Below the pieces are notes generated by a model. It saw only the letters and a program-made list of their open reading frames with translations, was not told the DNA's origin and made no database searches. A program made the translations under genes and the position numbers. A stretch of DNA of 64,000 bases from Prado023 sp963747335 (GTDB lineage Bacteria > Actinomycetota > Actinomycetes > S36-B12 > CAIYMF01), in assembly GCA_963747335.1 (NCBI GenBank), contig CAVVEV010000001.1, positions 62,001 through 126,000 on the forward strand. The letters are read 5' to 3'. This document shows positions 53,720 through 62,918 of this stretch, piece after piece (within the stretch, counting starts at the first letter, position 1; each line of letters opens with the position of its first letter).

Positions 53720-54933
53720 GCGCGCATGTCCCTGAGGATCAGCCCGGGTTCTCCGTCCTCACGATGGGGGGGCCCGAGACCGGTGGGGTGACGGCTCCCG
53801 CTGGGTTCCGCGCGTCCGGCTTGGCTGCCGGGATCAAGGCCTCCGGACGGCCGGACGTGGCGCTGGTCGTCAACGACGGCCCGCGCCATGACGCGGCTGG
53901 GGTGTTCACGTCCAACCGGGTCAAGGCGGCTCCCGTCCTGTGGACCGCGCAGTGCGCCCGCGAGGGCCGGTTGCGTGCCGTGGTGCTCAACTCCGGAGGG
54001 GCCAATGCGTGCACCGGCCCGGCCGGCTTCGCCGACACGCACCGCACCGCTGAGCATGTGGCCGAGTTGCTCGGCGTTGCCCCGATCGAGGTGGCTGTCT
54101 GCTCCACCGGTCTGATCGGGGAGCGCCTGCCGATGACCGAACTGCTGTCCGGGGCGGACGCGGCAGCTTCTGCCCTGTCCGCGGACGGCGGGCTCGCGGC
54201 CGCCGAGGCCATCATGACCACGGACTCGGTACCGAAACTCGCCGTGGCGCACGCGGACGGCTGGGCCGTCGGCGGGATGGCCAAGGGTGCCGGAATGCTC
54301 GCGCCCGGGCTGGCCACCATGCTGGTGGTGCTCACCACCGACGCCGTGGTCGACGCTGCGGACCTGGACGCTGCGCTGCGCGCGGCCACCCGGACCACGT
54401 TCGACCGGATCGACTCCGACGGCTGCATGTCGACCAATGACACGGTGCTGCTGCTGGCCTCCGGGGCGAGCGGCGTGGCGCCGGATCCGACGCAGTTCCA
54501 GGTGGCGGTCACCGCAGCATGCGACTCCCTGGCCCGCCAGCTCATCGGCGACGCCGAGGGCGCGACCAAGGACATCCGGATCGACGTGGTGAACGCCGCC
54601 ACGGAGGACGACGCCGTCACCGCAGCGCGGTCCGTCGCACGCAGCAACCTGCTCAAGTGCGCGATCCACGGCGAGGACCCCAACTGGGGCCGGATCCTGT
54701 CGGCGGTCGGCACCACGGATGCCGCCTTCGAGCCCGACGCGATCGACGTTGCCATCAACGGGGTGATGATCTGCCGCGACGGCGCGGCCTTCGGCGACCG
54801 GTCGGCAGTCGACATGTCCGGCCGCGAGGTCACGATCACGATCGACCTGCGCGCCGGTGACGCCGAGGCGACGCTCTGGACCAACGACCTCAGCGCCATG
54901 TACGTCCACGAGAACTCCGCCTACTCCACCTGA
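53716..54933 (+). CDS. argJ: Bifunctional glutamate N-acetyltransferase / ornithine acetyltransferase
   Basis: A 405-residue enzyme that recycles acetyl groups from N-acetylornithine to glutamate. It is made as a precursor that cleaves itself at Ala-Thr in KGAGMLAPGLATMLVVLTTD, with Thr201 the nucleophile. Other motifs are VLNSGGANACTG and CSTGLIGERLPM. Having it means the pathway is cyclic and needs no ArgE. Whether it also accepts acetyl-CoA is typical of thermophile and some actinobacterial enzymes but not visible here. Confidence 0.95.
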   Translation: MSAHVPEDQPGFSVLTMGGPETGGVTAPAGFRASGLAAGIKASGRPDVALVVNDGPRHDAAGVFTSNRVKAAPVLWTAQCAREGRLRAVVLNSGGANACTGPAGFADTHRTAEHVAELLGVAPIEVAVCSTGLIGERLPMTELLSGADAAASALSADGGLAAAEAIMTTDSVPKLAVAHADGWAVGGMAKGAGMLAPGLATMLVVLTTDAVVDAADLDAALRAATRTTFDRIDSDGCMSTNDTVLLLASGASGVAPDPTQFQVAVTAACDSLARQLIGDAEGATKDIRIDVVNAATEDDAVTAARSVARSNLLKCAIHGEDPNWGRILSAVGTTDAAFEPDAIDVAINGVMICRDGAAFGDRSAVDMSGREVTITIDLRAGDAEATLWTNDLSAMYVHENSAYST

Positions 54934-54948
54934 TCCCAGGAGTCACTG

Positions 54949-55866
54949 ATGAGCAGGTCCCGAGCGGTCCCGACCGCAGATGCGCTGGCCAAGGCCGAGG
55001 TGCTGGCTGAGGCGCTGCCCTGGCTCGAGCGCTTCCGCGGAGCCACTGTCGTGATCAAGTACGGCGGCAATGCGATGACCTCACGCGCGCTGCAGCAGGC
55101 GTTCGCCGGCGACGTCGTGTTCCTCCGGCTCGCCGGCCTGCGCCCGGTCGTCGTCCACGGGGGAGGTCCCCAGATCAACGCGATGCTGGCCCGGCTCGGG
55201 GTCACCAGCGAGTTCCGCGGCGGCCTTCGGGTGACGACGCCGGAGATCATGGAGGTCGTCCGCATGGTGCTCACGGGCCAGGTGCAGCGTGACCTCGTCG
55301 GACTGGTGAACGCGCACAGCCCACTCGCGATCGGCATCTCGGGCGAGGACGCGGCCCTGTTCGCCGCCGAGCGGCGCACTGTGACCGCCGACGGACAGGA
55401 CCTCGACCTCGGGCTGGTCGGCGACGTCACCGGCGTGCGCCCGGACTTCGTGACGAGCCTCCTCGATGACGGGTTCATCCCGGTCATCTCCACGATCGGG
55501 GTCGCCGACGACGGCCAGGTGCTCAACGTGAACGCCGACACCGCCGCCTCCGCGCTGGCGGTCGCGCTGGGCGCGGACAAGCTCGTCGTGCTCACCGACG
55601 TCGAGGGCCTCTTCGCCGACTGGCCCGACAGGAGCAGCCTGATCGCCGAGATCCGCGCCGCGGAGCTGGCCGACCTGCTGCCCACGCTGGACTCGGGCAT
55701 GGCCCCCAAGATGGAGGCCTGCCTGCGCGCGGTCCAGGCAGGGGTCGAGCGCGCCCACGTGATCGATGGTCGCGTCGCGCACAGCCTCCTGCTGGAGGTC
55801 TTCACCACCGAGGGCATCGGCACGATGGTCCTGCCCGACGAGGCGCCCGACGAGGTGTCCCCGTGA
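54949..55866 (+). CDS. argB: Acetylglutamate kinase
   Basis: A 305-residue amino-acid kinase. It has VVIKYGGNAM, VVHGGGPQINAML, LNVNADTAASALAVAL and GGMAPKM-like SGMAPKMEACL. The N-terminal helix (about 1-25) is of the type linked to hexameric, arginine-inhibited enzymes. It phosphorylates N-acetylglutamate. It starts 15 bases after argJ behind a CAGGAG site and overlaps argD by 4 bases. Confidence 0.95.
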   Translation: MSRSRAVPTADALAKAEVLAEALPWLERFRGATVVIKYGGNAMTSRALQQAFAGDVVFLRLAGLRPVVVHGGGPQINAMLARLGVTSEFRGGLRVTTPEIMEVVRMVLTGQVQRDLVGLVNAHSPLAIGISGEDAALFAAERRTVTADGQDLDLGLVGDVTGVRPDFVTSLLDDGFIPVISTIGVADDGQVLNVNADTAASALAVALGADKLVVLTDVEGLFADWPDRSSLIAEIRAAELADLLPTLDSGMAPKMEACLRAVQAGVERAHVIDGRVAHSLLLEVFTTEGIGTMVLPDEAPDEVSP

Positions 55867-57122
55867 CGGGCCAGTCGCACCGTGGGGCCCCGGCCGACAG
55901 GTGGCCCCTCGCGAGGACCGACCGGGGCACCCCGGTCGAGCGCTGGCAGGCCGTCATGCAGGACAACTACGGCACGCCACCGATCACGCTCGTGTCCGGC
56001 CAGGGCTCCTGGGTCACAGACGACGCCGGGAAGCGGTACCTCGACCTCCTGGGTGGGATCGCGGTGAACGCGCTGGGTCACGCGCATCCGGCCGTCGTGG
56101 CCGCGGTCAGCGATCAGATCCGCACCCTCGGCCACACCTCCAACCTCGTCATCACCCTGCCCGCGCTCGAGCTCTGCGAGCGGCTGGCGCTGATCGCCGA
56201 CCCGAGCGGCAGTGCGCAGGTGTTCCTCTGCAACTCCGGCGCGGAGGCCAACGAAGCAGCGTTCAAGCTCGCACGCCTGACAGGGCGCACCCGGATGGTG
56301 GCTGCGGCCAACGGCTTCCACGGCCGCACGATGGGGGCCCTGGCGCTCACCGGCCAACCCGCGAAGGCTGACCCCTTCCGCCCCCTTCCCGGGGAGGTCG
56401 ACTTCGTCCCCTACGGCGACGTCGAGGCGCTCGAGGAGTCCGTGGACGACACGACTGCTGCTGTCATCCTCGAGCCCATCCAGGGGGAGGCCGGAGTGGT
56501 CGTCCCGCCCGAGGGCTACCTCGCCGCGGCCCGCCGGATCACCCGCGCCGCGGGCGCCCTGCTGATCCTCGACGAGGTTCAGACGGGTATCGGACGCACC
56601 GGCCGGTTCCTGGCCCACACCGAGCCCGGGAGCCACGGGATCCGGCCGGACATCATCACCCTCGCCAAGGGTCTCGGCGGAGGGCTGCCGATCGGTGCGA
56701 TGATCCGCCTCGATCACCCCAGCGCCCCCGAGTTCGCCCCGGGGTCGCACGGATCCACGTTCGGCGGGAATCCGATCAGCGCCGCCGCAGCCCTGGCAGT
56801 CCTCGACACGATCGTGGCCGAGGACCTGTTCACGAACGCGACGGTGCGGGGTGCCCAGTTCCGGGAGGGCCTGGGGAGCGTCGCGGGCGTCCTCGACGTG
56901 CGCGGGGCGGGACTGCTCCTCGGTGTCGTGCTGGCCGAGCCGATCGCCAAGGCGGTCGAGGCCGCCGCCCGCGACGCCGGAGTGCTGGTCAACGCGGCTG
57001 CCCCGGACGTGATCCGGGCGGCCCCACCGCTGAACATCACCCCCGACGAGGTGGCCCACGGCATCGGGATCCTGGCGGCCGCGATCGCAGCGGTCCGCCC
57101 GCAGCAGGAGGGGCCGCGATGA
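55863..57122 (+). CDS. argD: Acetylornithine aminotransferase
   Basis: A 419-residue class III PLP enzyme that makes N-acetylornithine. It has CNSGAEANEAAFKLAR, NGFHGRTMGALALTG, the cofactor Asp in LLILDEVQTGIGRTG and the PLP lysine in TLAKGLGGGLPIGA (about Lys269). GTGA and ATGA overlaps join it to argB and argR. Directly after it one would expect argF, but argR follows at once. Confidence 0.95.
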   Translation: MTGQSHRGAPADRWPLARTDRGTPVERWQAVMQDNYGTPPITLVSGQGSWVTDDAGKRYLDLLGGIAVNALGHAHPAVVAAVSDQIRTLGHTSNLVITLPALELCERLALIADPSGSAQVFLCNSGAEANEAAFKLARLTGRTRMVAAANGFHGRTMGALALTGQPAKADPFRPLPGEVDFVPYGDVEALEESVDDTTAAVILEPIQGEAGVVVPPEGYLAAARRITRAAGALLILDEVQTGIGRTGRFLAHTEPGSHGIRPDIITLAKGLGGGLPIGAMIRLDHPSAPEFAPGSHGSTFGGNPISAAAALAVLDTIVAEDLFTNATVRGAQFREGLGSVAGVLDVRGAGLLLGVVLAEPIAKAVEAAARDAGVLVNAAAPDVIRAAPPLNITPDEVAHGIGILAAAIAAVRPQQEGPR

Positions 57123-57616
57123 CCATCCCGAACACCAAAGCAGCTCGACACCGCCGGATCGTCGAGCTGCTCGACCGTGTCCCGGTCGGCTCACAGGCTG
57201 CCCTGGCGGAGTTGCTCGCCAACGACGGGTTCGCCGTCACCCAGGCCACGCTGTCGCGCGACCTCGATGAGCTCGGGGCCGTGAAGGTCACCACCAGTTC
57301 CGGGGAGCAGGTCTACGCCGTGCCCGCAGAGGGCGGCGACACCCGCCCACACGCCCCCGACAGTGACTCGACCGGGCGCTTGGCGAAGGTGGCCCAGGAC
57401 GTGCTGGTCGGCGTCGACAGCTCGGCCAACATCGTGGTGCTGCGCACGCCCCCGGGTGGTGCGCAGTACCTCGCGTCCGCGATCGATCGATCCGACTGGC
57501 CCGACGTGATCGGCACGGTGGCCGGCGACGACACGGTCATCCTGATCACGAGGGAGCCCGACGGGGGAGCCGTGGTCGCCACCGCGATCCTCGGCCTGAT
57601 CGACCCCCGCCGCTGA
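57119..57616 (+). CDS. argR: Arginine repressor
   Basis: A 165-residue repressor. The winged-helix N-domain has RHRRIVELLDRVPVGSQAAL and FAVTQATLSRDLDELGAVKV. The C-terminal hexamerisation and arginine-binding domain has PGGAQYLASAIDRSDWP and GTVAGDDTVILI, with the arginine-binding Asp pair. It should bind the palindromes before argC and argG, closing a feedback loop since argR is itself in the argC operon. Confidence 0.95.
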   Translation: MTIPNTKAARHRRIVELLDRVPVGSQAALAELLANDGFAVTQATLSRDLDELGAVKVTTSSGEQVYAVPAEGGDTRPHAPDSDSTGRLAKVAQDVLVGVDSSANIVVLRTPPGGAQYLASAIDRSDWPDVIGTVAGDDTVILITREPDGGAVVATAILGLIDPRR

Positions 57617-57777
57617 CCCGGCGCGCGGACAGCGCACTCACCCAGCGGGCCATGGCCCTGCCCGCCTCCGCGTGCCCGGCCCGCCCTCCCCGCGCCCTCC
57701 GCGAGTTCCCTGGTGTGGGGTGCCTTCTCGGGTCGTCACCCTGCAGGGATCACCGGGTGGGGTAGCGCCGATGTGGC

Positions 57778-57797
57778 CATACGCATATGCGTATACT
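57778..57797. promoter_or_regulatory. ArgR operator candidate and -10 of argG
   Basis: TACGCATATGCGTA (57780-57793) is a perfect 14-bp palindrome that runs into the -10 box TATACT (57792-57797). The core ATATGCGTATACT matches the argC site. The remaining 160 bases between argR and this site hold nothing I can recognise. Confidence 0.68.
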
Positions 57798-57846
57798 GAT
57801 CCCGAGCGCGCGGGACCCGCGCACGAACCGACAGGGAGACTGGACC

Positions 57847-59057
57847 ATGGCTGACCGCGTCGTACTGGCCTACTCGGGTGGGCTGGACACCTCCGTGGCG
57901 ATCGGGTGGATCGCCGACCAGACGGGTGCCGAGGTGATCGCGTGCGCGGTCGATGTCGGCCAGGACGGGGAGGATCTCGAGGTCATCCGCGAACGGGCAC
58001 TCGCGTGCGGAGCGGTCGAATCCGAGGTTGTGGATGCCCGTGCCGAGTTCGCCGACGACTACTGCCTGCCCGCGCTGAAGGCCGACGCGCTGTACATGGA
58101 CAAGTACCCGTTGGTCTCTGCGCTCTCGCGGCCCACGATCGTCAAGCACCTCGTCGCAACCGCCCGCAAGCACGGCGCCACAGTCGTCAGCCATGGGTCC
58201 ACAGGAAAGGGCAACGACCAGGTCCGCTTCGAGGTCGGGATCACCAACCTCGCCCCGGACCTCACCTGCATCGCCCCGGTCCGTGACCTGGCCCTGACCC
58301 GCGACAAGGCCATCGACTACGCCGAGGCCCACAACCTGCCCATCGACGTCACCAAGAAGTCGCCCTACTCGATCGACCAGAACGTGTGGGGTCGCGCGGT
58401 CGAGACCGGCTTCCTGGAGGACATCTGGAACGGTCCGATCGAGGAGATCTACTCCTACACCCAGGACCCCACCGTCCAGCGGGACGCGGACGAGGTCGTC
58501 ATCACCTTCGCCGCCGGCGTCCCGGTGGCGATCGACGGCGGCCGGTCACCATGCTCGAGGCGATCCAGGAGCTCAACCACCGCGCCGGCGCTCAGGGAGT
58601 CGGCAGGCTGGACATGGTCGAGGACCGGCTCGTGGGCATCAAGAGCCGTGAGGTCTACGAGGCCCCGGGTGCGATCGCCCTGATCAGCGCCCACCAGGAG
58701 CTGGCCGCGGTCACCGTGGAGCGCGACCTCGCCCGATACGGCCGCGGGGTCTCCCAGCGCTGGACCGAGCTGGTCTACGACGGCCTGTGGTTCTCCCCCC
58801 TTCGCCGGGCGCTCAGCGGATTCCTCGACGACGTGAACGAGGCGGTCAGCGGGGACGTCCGGATGACCCTGCACGGCGGACGGGCCACGGTCACCGGCCG
58901 CCGGTCCCCGGAGTCGCTCTACGACTTCGGGATGGCGACCTACGACACGGGCGACACGTTCGACCAGTCCCTGGCCAAGGGCTTCATCGAGCTCTGGGGC
59001 CTGCCCTCGAAGATGGCCGCGGCCCGCGACCTGCGCATCGGCCGGAGTGTGGAGTGA
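57847..59057 (+). CDS. argG: Argininosuccinate synthase, one frameshift
   Basis: A predicted 403-residue ligase joining citrulline and aspartate. It has the ATP pyrophosphatase loop VLAYSGGLDTSVAIGW, SHGSTGKGNDQVRFE, KKSPYSIDQNVWGR and KSREVYEAPGA. One G is missing near 58544 in GGCCGG; restoring it continues into VTMLEAIQELNHRAG. The corrected length is normal for the family, so the gene is judged functional. The ATG is behind an AGGGAGA site, about 43 bases after the predicted transcription start. Confidence 0.9.
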
Positions 59058-60526
59058 CGCAGCCGCCGGCTGATCCGACGTCAGGCCCGGGTCCGGGCGG
59101 CAGCGGCCCGACCCGGCTCTGGGGCGGGCGGTTCACCGGGGGACCCTCGCCGGAGATGGCCGCCCTGAGCCTCTCGGTGCACTTCGACTGGCGCCTGGCG
59201 CCCTACGACCTGCTCCAGACGCGTGCCCACGCCGGCGTCCTGCACCGGGCGGGGCTGCTCGACGACGCCGAGCACGGCCAGGTGCTGGCAGCCCTCGACA
59301 CCCTCGCCGCCCAGGTTGCCGCCGGCACGTTCGTCGGGACCGCGGACGACGAGGACGTGCACACCGCCATCGAGCGTGGGCTCCTCGAGCTGCTCGGGCC
59401 CGTCGGCGGCAAGCTGCGTGCGGGGCGCAGCCGCAACGACCAGGTTGCCACCGACCTGCGCCTCTACGTGCGCGACCAGTCCCGGGCGATCGCTGCGGCG
59501 CTGGTCGACCTCGTGCTCGCGCTGACGGACCAGGCCGAGGCGCATATCCACTGCCCCGCGCCCGGCTTCACCCACCTGCAGCACGCCCAGCCGGTGTCCT
59601 TCGGCCACGAGCTGGCCAAGCACGCGCACGCCTTCGGCCGCGACCTCGACCGGCTGGCCGACTGGGACGTGCGTGCTGCTCTGTCCCCACTCGGTGCCGG
59701 GGCACTGGCCGGATCCGCACTCGAGCTCGATCCGCAGGCCGTTGCCCTCGAGCTGGGCTTCACCGGGGCGATCGCCAACTCGATCGATGCGGTCAGCGAT
59801 CGCGACTTCGTCGCCGAGTTCCTGTTCGTGGCGGCGATGGTCGGCGTGCACCTCTCCCGCCTGGGCGAGGAGATCTGCCTGTGGACCTCACGCGAGTTCG
59901 GCTGGGCCGTCCTCGATGACTCGTGGTCGACCGGGTCCTCGATCATGCCGCAGAAGAAGAACCCGGACATCGCCGAGCTCGCACGCGGCAAGTCCGGCCG
60001 GCTCATCGGCAACCTCACCGGACTGCTGGCCACCCTGAAGGGCCTGCCCTTTGCGTACAACCGCGACCTGCAGGAGGACAAGGAACCGACCTTCGACGCG
60101 GTCGAGACGTTGCTGCTCGTGCTGCCCGCGATGGCCGGAAGCGTGGCGACGCTGCGCTTCGACACCGCCCGCATGGCCGCCAGCGCCCCCGAGGGCTTCG
60201 CGCTTGCGACTGAGATCGCCGAGTGGCTCGTGCAGCGTGGGGTTCCGTTCCGCGACGCCCACGAGATCTCGGGGGCGTGCGTGCGCGCTGCGGAGGTGCG
60301 CGGCGTCGAGCTGTGGGACCTCACCGACGACGAGCTCACCGGGATCTCAGCGCACCTCACCCCCGAGGTCCGCGACCGGCTCACCGCCCAGGCCGCGCTC
60401 GACGCCCGGTCACGGTTCGGGGGCACCGCCCCAATCCGGGTGGCCGAGCAGCTGGCGGACCTGCGGGCTCAGGCGGCCCAGTGGTCGTACTGGGCGCAGG
60501 CGAACCCCGTCCCGACGCTCGGCTAG
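59054..60526 (+). CDS. argH: Argininosuccinate lyase
   Basis: A 490-residue fumarase-superfamily enzyme releasing arginine and fumarate. It has LWGGRFTGGPSPEM, GKLRAGRSRNDQVATDLRLY, THLQHAQPVSFGHEL, and the signature loop GSSIMPQKKNPDIAEL with the catalytic serine at about 294. The GTG at 59054 overlaps the argG stop (GTGA) and places the conserved WGGRF at about residue 24. Confidence 0.95.
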   Translation: MTQPPADPTSGPGPGGSGPTRLWGGRFTGGPSPEMAALSLSVHFDWRLAPYDLLQTRAHAGVLHRAGLLDDAEHGQVLAALDTLAAQVAAGTFVGTADDEDVHTAIERGLLELLGPVGGKLRAGRSRNDQVATDLRLYVRDQSRAIAAALVDLVLALTDQAEAHIHCPAPGFTHLQHAQPVSFGHELAKHAHAFGRDLDRLADWDVRAALSPLGAGALAGSALELDPQAVALELGFTGAIANSIDAVSDRDFVAEFLFVAAMVGVHLSRLGEEICLWTSREFGWAVLDDSWSTGSSIMPQKKNPDIAELARGKSGRLIGNLTGLLATLKGLPFAYNRDLQEDKEPTFDAVETLLLVLPAMAGSVATLRFDTARMAASAPEGFALATEIAEWLVQRGVPFRDAHEISGACVRAAEVRGVELWDLTDDELTGISAHLTPEVRDRLTAQAALDARSRFGGTAPIRVAEQLADLRAQAAQWSYWAQANPVPTLG

Positions 60527-60633
60527 ACCGGCTGGCTGCGTGGGGCGGTGCGGCCGCATCCGCGGGCAGAACGGGCCCCTCGCACGGCCGGGTCCGAGGC
60601 CGGCGGGCCAGCCTCGACCTCGCGACCGGGCCG

Positions 60634-60996
60634 TCAGGCCCCGGACCGGATGACGTAGACCTTGCGCAGCTCCTCGTGGATGGTCCACGTGGTCTGCGCA
60701 CCGGGGGGCAGGATCCCGATGTCCCCGGGGCCCACGTCCAGCACGGTCCCGTCGGCGAACTCGATCGATGCTCGGCCCGCGAGCACGACGAAGACCTCAT
60801 CGGACTCGGTGTCCGTGCTCACACCGGGGCTGTGCGACCACACGCCCACTTCGATGCCTGGGGCCACCGCCACCTCGGTCGCCCCCACGCGGGGATCGCC
60901 GGCGACAGACTGTGCGGGATCCACAGGCGCCCAGTCGAGGAGGAGGTGGGCAGCAGGGACGACGCGGGGGCCGGAGTCCCCGGCGAATGTGGGCAT
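60634..60996 (-). CDS. Small cupin-domain protein
   Basis: A 120-residue single-domain cupin. Conserved segments are GVWSHSPGVSTDTESDEVFVVLAGRA-type motif 1 (partly degenerate) and VGPGDIGILPPGAQTTW (motif 2). It resembles the sugar/ethanolamine-type cupin_3 group; a metal-bound enzyme or sensor role is possible, but no ligand can be named. It lies on the opposite strand between argH and tyrS with no visible partner. Confidence 0.72.
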   Translation of the reverse strand: MPTFAGDSGPRVVPAAHLLLDWAPVDPAQSVAGDPRVGATEVAVAPGIEVGVWSHSPGVSTDTESDEVFVVLAGRASIEFADGTVLDVGPGDIGILPPGAQTTWTIHEELRKVYVIRSGA

Positions 60997-61045
60997 GGGC
61001 CCATGCTGGCACCAGCAGCCCCGGTGATGCGGGAGAATGCCGGCC

Positions 61046-62363
61046 ATGACAAGCGACCCGACCGGATCCGATCGGCACCCCTTCAACGGTGCCGCCGTGC
61101 TCGACGAGCTCGCCTGGCGGGGCCTCATCGCGCACAGCACCGACCTCGATGCGCTGCGCGCCGAACTGGCGTCTGGTCCGATCACCCTGTACTGCGGCTT
61201 CGATCCGACCGCGCCCAGCCTGCACGTGGGGCACTTGGCCCAGACCCTGACCGCGCGGCGGTTCCAGCTGGCCGGCCATCTCCCGCTGGCGCTCGTCGGA
61301 GGAGCCACCGGCATGATCGGCGACCCGAAGCCGGCAGGCGAGCGGGTCCTCAACGAGGCTGAGGTTGTGGCGTCGTGGTCCGACGGCATCCGTCGACAGC
61401 TCGAGCGGTTCTTCGACTTCGAGGGTCCCGCGGCGGCCCGGATGGTGAACAACCACGACTGGACCGCGCCGATGTCGGTGATCGAGTTCCTCCGCGACAT
61501 CGGCAAGCACTTCAGCGTCAACCGGATGCTGGACCGTGAGGCGGTGGCCCGACGTCTGGCCGACCAGGGCATCTCGTACACCGAGTTCAGCTATGTCCTG
61601 CTGCAGTCCATGGACTACCTCGAGCTGTTCCGGCGCTACGGCTGCAGCTTGCAGACCGGCGGCTCGGACCAGTTCGGCAACATCGTGGCCGGGGTCGACC
61701 TCGTGCGCCGCGTTGAGGGCGCCTGCGGTGCACGCGCTGACGACGCCGCTGATGCTGAAGGCCGATGGCACGAAGTTCGGCAAGACCGAGGGCGGTGCGG
61801 TCTGGCTCGACCCGGACCTGACCAGCCCGTACGCCTTCTACCAGTTCTGGCTCAACACCGACGACCGGGATGTGGCGGGCAACCTGCGGATGTTCTCCTT
61901 CCGCAGCCGGGAGGAGATCGAGGCCCTCGACGTCGAGGTGGCCCAACGCCCAGCGGCACGGGCAGGGCAGCGTGCGTTGGCCCAGGAGCTGACCGAGATG
62001 GTGCACGGTGCCGACGCACTGGCAGCCGTGGAGGCCGCCTCGCGCGCCCTGTTCGGCTCCGGCGAGCTGCGCGAGGTCCCAGCGCCGACCCTGGATGCCG
62101 CCCTGCGCGAGACCGAGTTCGGTGAGGTGACCGTGCCTGCAGGTTCCTCGGTCGGGGCGGTCGACCTCCTCGTCGCGGCCGGCCTTGCAGCGTCGAAGGG
62201 AGCGGCACGTCGGACGATCGCCGAGGGGGGCGCATCGGTCAACAACGTGCGGATCCCTGACGAGGCGGCGACCTACACCCACCAGGACGCGCTCGCCGGG
62301 GGGTGGCTGGTGGTGCGCCGCGGCAGGCGTGCTGTCGCGGGCGTCCGCCTGATGGTCGGCTGA
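61046..62363 (+). CDS. tyrS: Tyrosyl-tRNA synthetase, one frameshift
   Basis: A predicted 438-residue class I synthetase. It has YCGFDPTAPSLHVGHLAQT (the HIGH motif is HVGH), GGATGMIGDP, SLQTGGSDQFGNIVAG, and KFGKTEGG as the KMSKS-type loop. A C-terminal S4 RNA-binding domain has SKGAARRTIAEGGASVNN. One extra base near 61724 breaks the frame; removing it restores ALTTPLMLKADGTKFGKT. This gene is essential, so the break must be an error in the sequence or the sole copy would be lost. Confidence 0.92.
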
Positions 62364-62399
62364 CTGCTCCTGCGAGCTCCCTGGAGGGTGCTCGAGAGG

Positions 62400-62428
62400 C
62401 GAAACCGCCGACTGCATGGGCGGTTTCG
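62400..62428 (+). terminator. Terminator after tyrS
   Basis: CGAAACCGCC and GGCGGTTTCG form a perfect 10-bp stem around a 9-base loop. It insulates tyrS from the rRNA promoters that follow. Confidence 0.8.
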
Positions 62429-62447
62429 TGCTCAGGAGGGTGGGGAT

Positions 62448-62477
62448 TTGACCGCGTCCGATGGGCTCGCGTACAGT
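62448..62477 (+). promoter_or_regulatory. rRNA operon promoter P1
   Basis: TTGACC (62448-62453) and TACAGT (62472-62477) are separated by 18 bases, a near-consensus vegetative promoter about 440 bases before 16S. Confidence 0.7.
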
Positions 62478-62657
62478 TCTACCTACCGACCGCGAGGGAG
62501 GAACGAACGGCCAGTAAGTCCCTGAAGGGCAGGCCGGTCGGTCTCTCGCAGAGGCCCCCGGAACAGAGCAGGTGCAGTTCGCTGCGCGCTCGCACCGGGA
62601 ACAACAGAAGGACTGACTGGCCAGACCGCGGAGCGGTCGCGCAGAGCAGATCGGGAT

Positions 62658-62686
62658 TTGACTCCCGCAAGCGAGCAGGCTAAGTT
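62658..62686 (+). promoter_or_regulatory. rRNA operon promoter P2
   Basis: TTGACT (62658-62663) and TAAGTT (62681-62686) are 17 bases apart, an almost ideal sigma-70-type promoter. Confidence 0.75.
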
Positions 62687-62736
62687 AGTGGAGTTGCCCC
62701 GGCGCGGAAGCCAAGCTACCGCAAGGGTGCGCGATC

Positions 62737-62751
62737 GCTCCTTGAGAACTC
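62737..62751 (+). promoter_or_regulatory. boxA-like antitermination element
   Basis: GCTCCTTGAGAACTC resembles the boxA/nut core found in actinobacterial rRNA leaders, followed by CAACAGCGTG. It would recruit NusB-S10 to protect transcription of the untranslated rRNA. Confidence 0.55.
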
Positions 62752-62887
62752 AACAGCGTGCCGAAAGTCAATGCCAATTTTTTAACCCCGTCCGCGGTTG
62801 GCGAGAGCCGATCGTGGCGGAGATTCCTTTGGTGATGACATCAAGCAAGTCAGCTTGAGGTCTTGCCAGAGATCAACTGAGGTTAAC

Positions 62888-62916
62888 AAGTTTCTGGGGT
62901 TCGCCCCAGAGCAAAC

Positions 62917-62918
<2 letters not shown>
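62888..62918 (+). other. UUCG-capped hairpin at the 16S 5' boundary
   Basis: AAGTT-TCTGGGG, a TTCG loop, then CCCCAGA-GC-AAACTT form a long stem touching the mature 16S end. It probably guides rRNA processing or folding. Confidence 0.5.

Larger units (their letters stand above)
62478..62916 (+). other. Leader region of the rRNA operon
   Basis: No gene lies in this stretch. It contains the second promoter (62658-62686), a boxA-like sequence (62737-62751) and a hairpin beside the 16S start. Short open frames here, such as 62658-62858, cover regulatory sequence and are not counted as genes. Confidence 0.7.

Noticed and set aside
57617..57777. tRNA or small gene between argR and argG
   Set aside because: No cloverleaf, no GTTC-type T loop and no coding pattern; only the operator and promoter at its right end can be supported.
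62658..62858. Small open frame before 16S
   Set aside because: It spans the rRNA promoter and leader; the overlap explains its sequence conservation.
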